Both the position numbers and the translations under genes were made by a program. The notes under the pieces were generated by a model, which was not told where the DNA came from, did no database searches, and worked only from the letters and a program-made list of their open reading frames with translations. Below, in pieces: positions 63,476 to 64,000 of a stretch of DNA of 64,000 nucleotides. How positions within the stretch are numbered: the stretch's first letter is position 1; every line of letters starts with the position of its first letter. The stretch is from Henricia sp. BOLD:AAB3569 (taxonomy: Eukaryota > Echinodermata > Asteroidea > Spinulosida > Echinasteridae): positions 186,001-250,000 of the forward strand of contig JBBELK010000307.1 of NCBI GenBank assembly GCA_037783545.1. The letters are read 5' to 3'.

Positions 63476-63596
63476 GTAAGTTCCTATGCTTTCATCATTT
63501 TTGTCATCTTTTGTTAAGGGGATTGTGTTTCATTGAAAGATTTACATTTAAAAATTATTGTTTATAAAGATAGGAATTAGGCAATCATACATGTAG

Positions 63597-64000
63597 ACCC
63601 CGTTCTCAATAAAGAAATCGCTTCGTTCGACGAAGATTAATTAATCATCGTTAGTTAACGAAGATCGAATGAAGCCGTTGGAGGTCGTACATGTGCGTCG
63701 CGCATCAAGCGCCGAGCTTCAAGTGTCTTGATGCGCTGTGTGGTTTTCCAGCGGCGCGTCAAAACAACTCTTGCTAGGTGCTCGACGCACAACGTGCTTG
63801 TGCAACAGGCCCGCCAAATTGCTTCGTCGAACGAGTCGTTCACATTACAAATTTGTTTCGTTGAATGAAGCGATCTCTTCGTCGAATGAAGCTATTTCCT
63901 TCATCGAATAAGGCGATTCTAATCATCGTCGAATTAAGAGGCATGCATTCACATCAGGAAATCTCTTCGTCGAATCATCGTTGAACGAACCGATTTCTCT
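63597..64000. mobile_element. Family M, copy 2, cut by the window end
   Basis: ACCCCGTTCTCAATAAAGAA at the left. The body is almost the same as 47023-47469, including GGAGGTCGTACATGTGCGTC and CGACGCACAACGTGC. The right end would lie just past 64000. Confidence 0.8.

Noticed and set aside
1-64000. CRISPR arrays, bacterial operons, rRNA genes, viral genes
   Set aside because: The tandem arrays have no spacer structure. Spliced exons and TE content are eukaryotic. No rRNA-like or recognisable viral coding sequence was seen.

Overview
This is a eukaryotic genomic window: AT-rich, intron-rich and densely packed with transposons. One protein-coding gene is recognisable. The signs point to a marine invertebrate animal: a PDIA5-type disulfide isomerase with about 20 small GT-AG exons, many foldback and MITE-like elements, tRNA-derived SINEs, CR1/Rex-like LINE tails and very common TACATGTA words. 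Foldback elements whose arms are short tandem repeats recall the sea-urchin TU elements as I remember them, so an echinoderm or other invertebrate deuterostome is my best guess. The species cannot be fixed from sequence alone.

Positions 1-27,809 hold no recognisable host gene. This part is a mosaic of mobile DNA: a Tc1/mariner-type foldback with a transposase fragment (122-950); three neighbouring loci with 16-17 bp arrays built on a shared CAACTCG core (1.4-4.6 kb); a long composite repeat with an internal 166-bp satellite (6.95-11.92 kb); a tRNA-SINE (12.4-12.7 kb); an inverted-repeat-bounded element carrying a CXC-domain reading frame (13.0-14.8 kb); a large hairpin broken by a hAT-like insertion (15.5-17.3 kb); a 3-kb element with terminal inverted repeats (17.3-20.4 kb); and several MITEs, some nested.

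Positions 27,810-63,475 are one plus-strand gene, PDIA5-like. Nineteen exons are found (1,775 coding nt, 591 codons plus 2 nt), and splice phases agree at every junction. The encoded ER oxidoreductase has an N-terminal redox-inactive thioredoxin-like region, then three complete WCGHC thioredoxin domains (a1-a3) and most of a fourth (a4). Vertebrate PDIA5 has three. The first exon(s), with the signal peptide, and the 3' end, with any further domains and the ER-retention signal, are not seen. In a4 a 95-nt exon type is split into 82 nt plus a 13-nt microexon, with total length and phase kept. The introns hold nearly all the sequence here and are filled with MITEs, SINEs and LINE remnants.

The items I find most worth following up are the expanded PDIA5-like architecture, the 13-nt microexon with a possible duplicated exon fragment at its acceptor, the family of foldbacks with CAACTCG-core arrays, and several nested insertions whose pre-insertion sites exist as paralogous copies in the same window.
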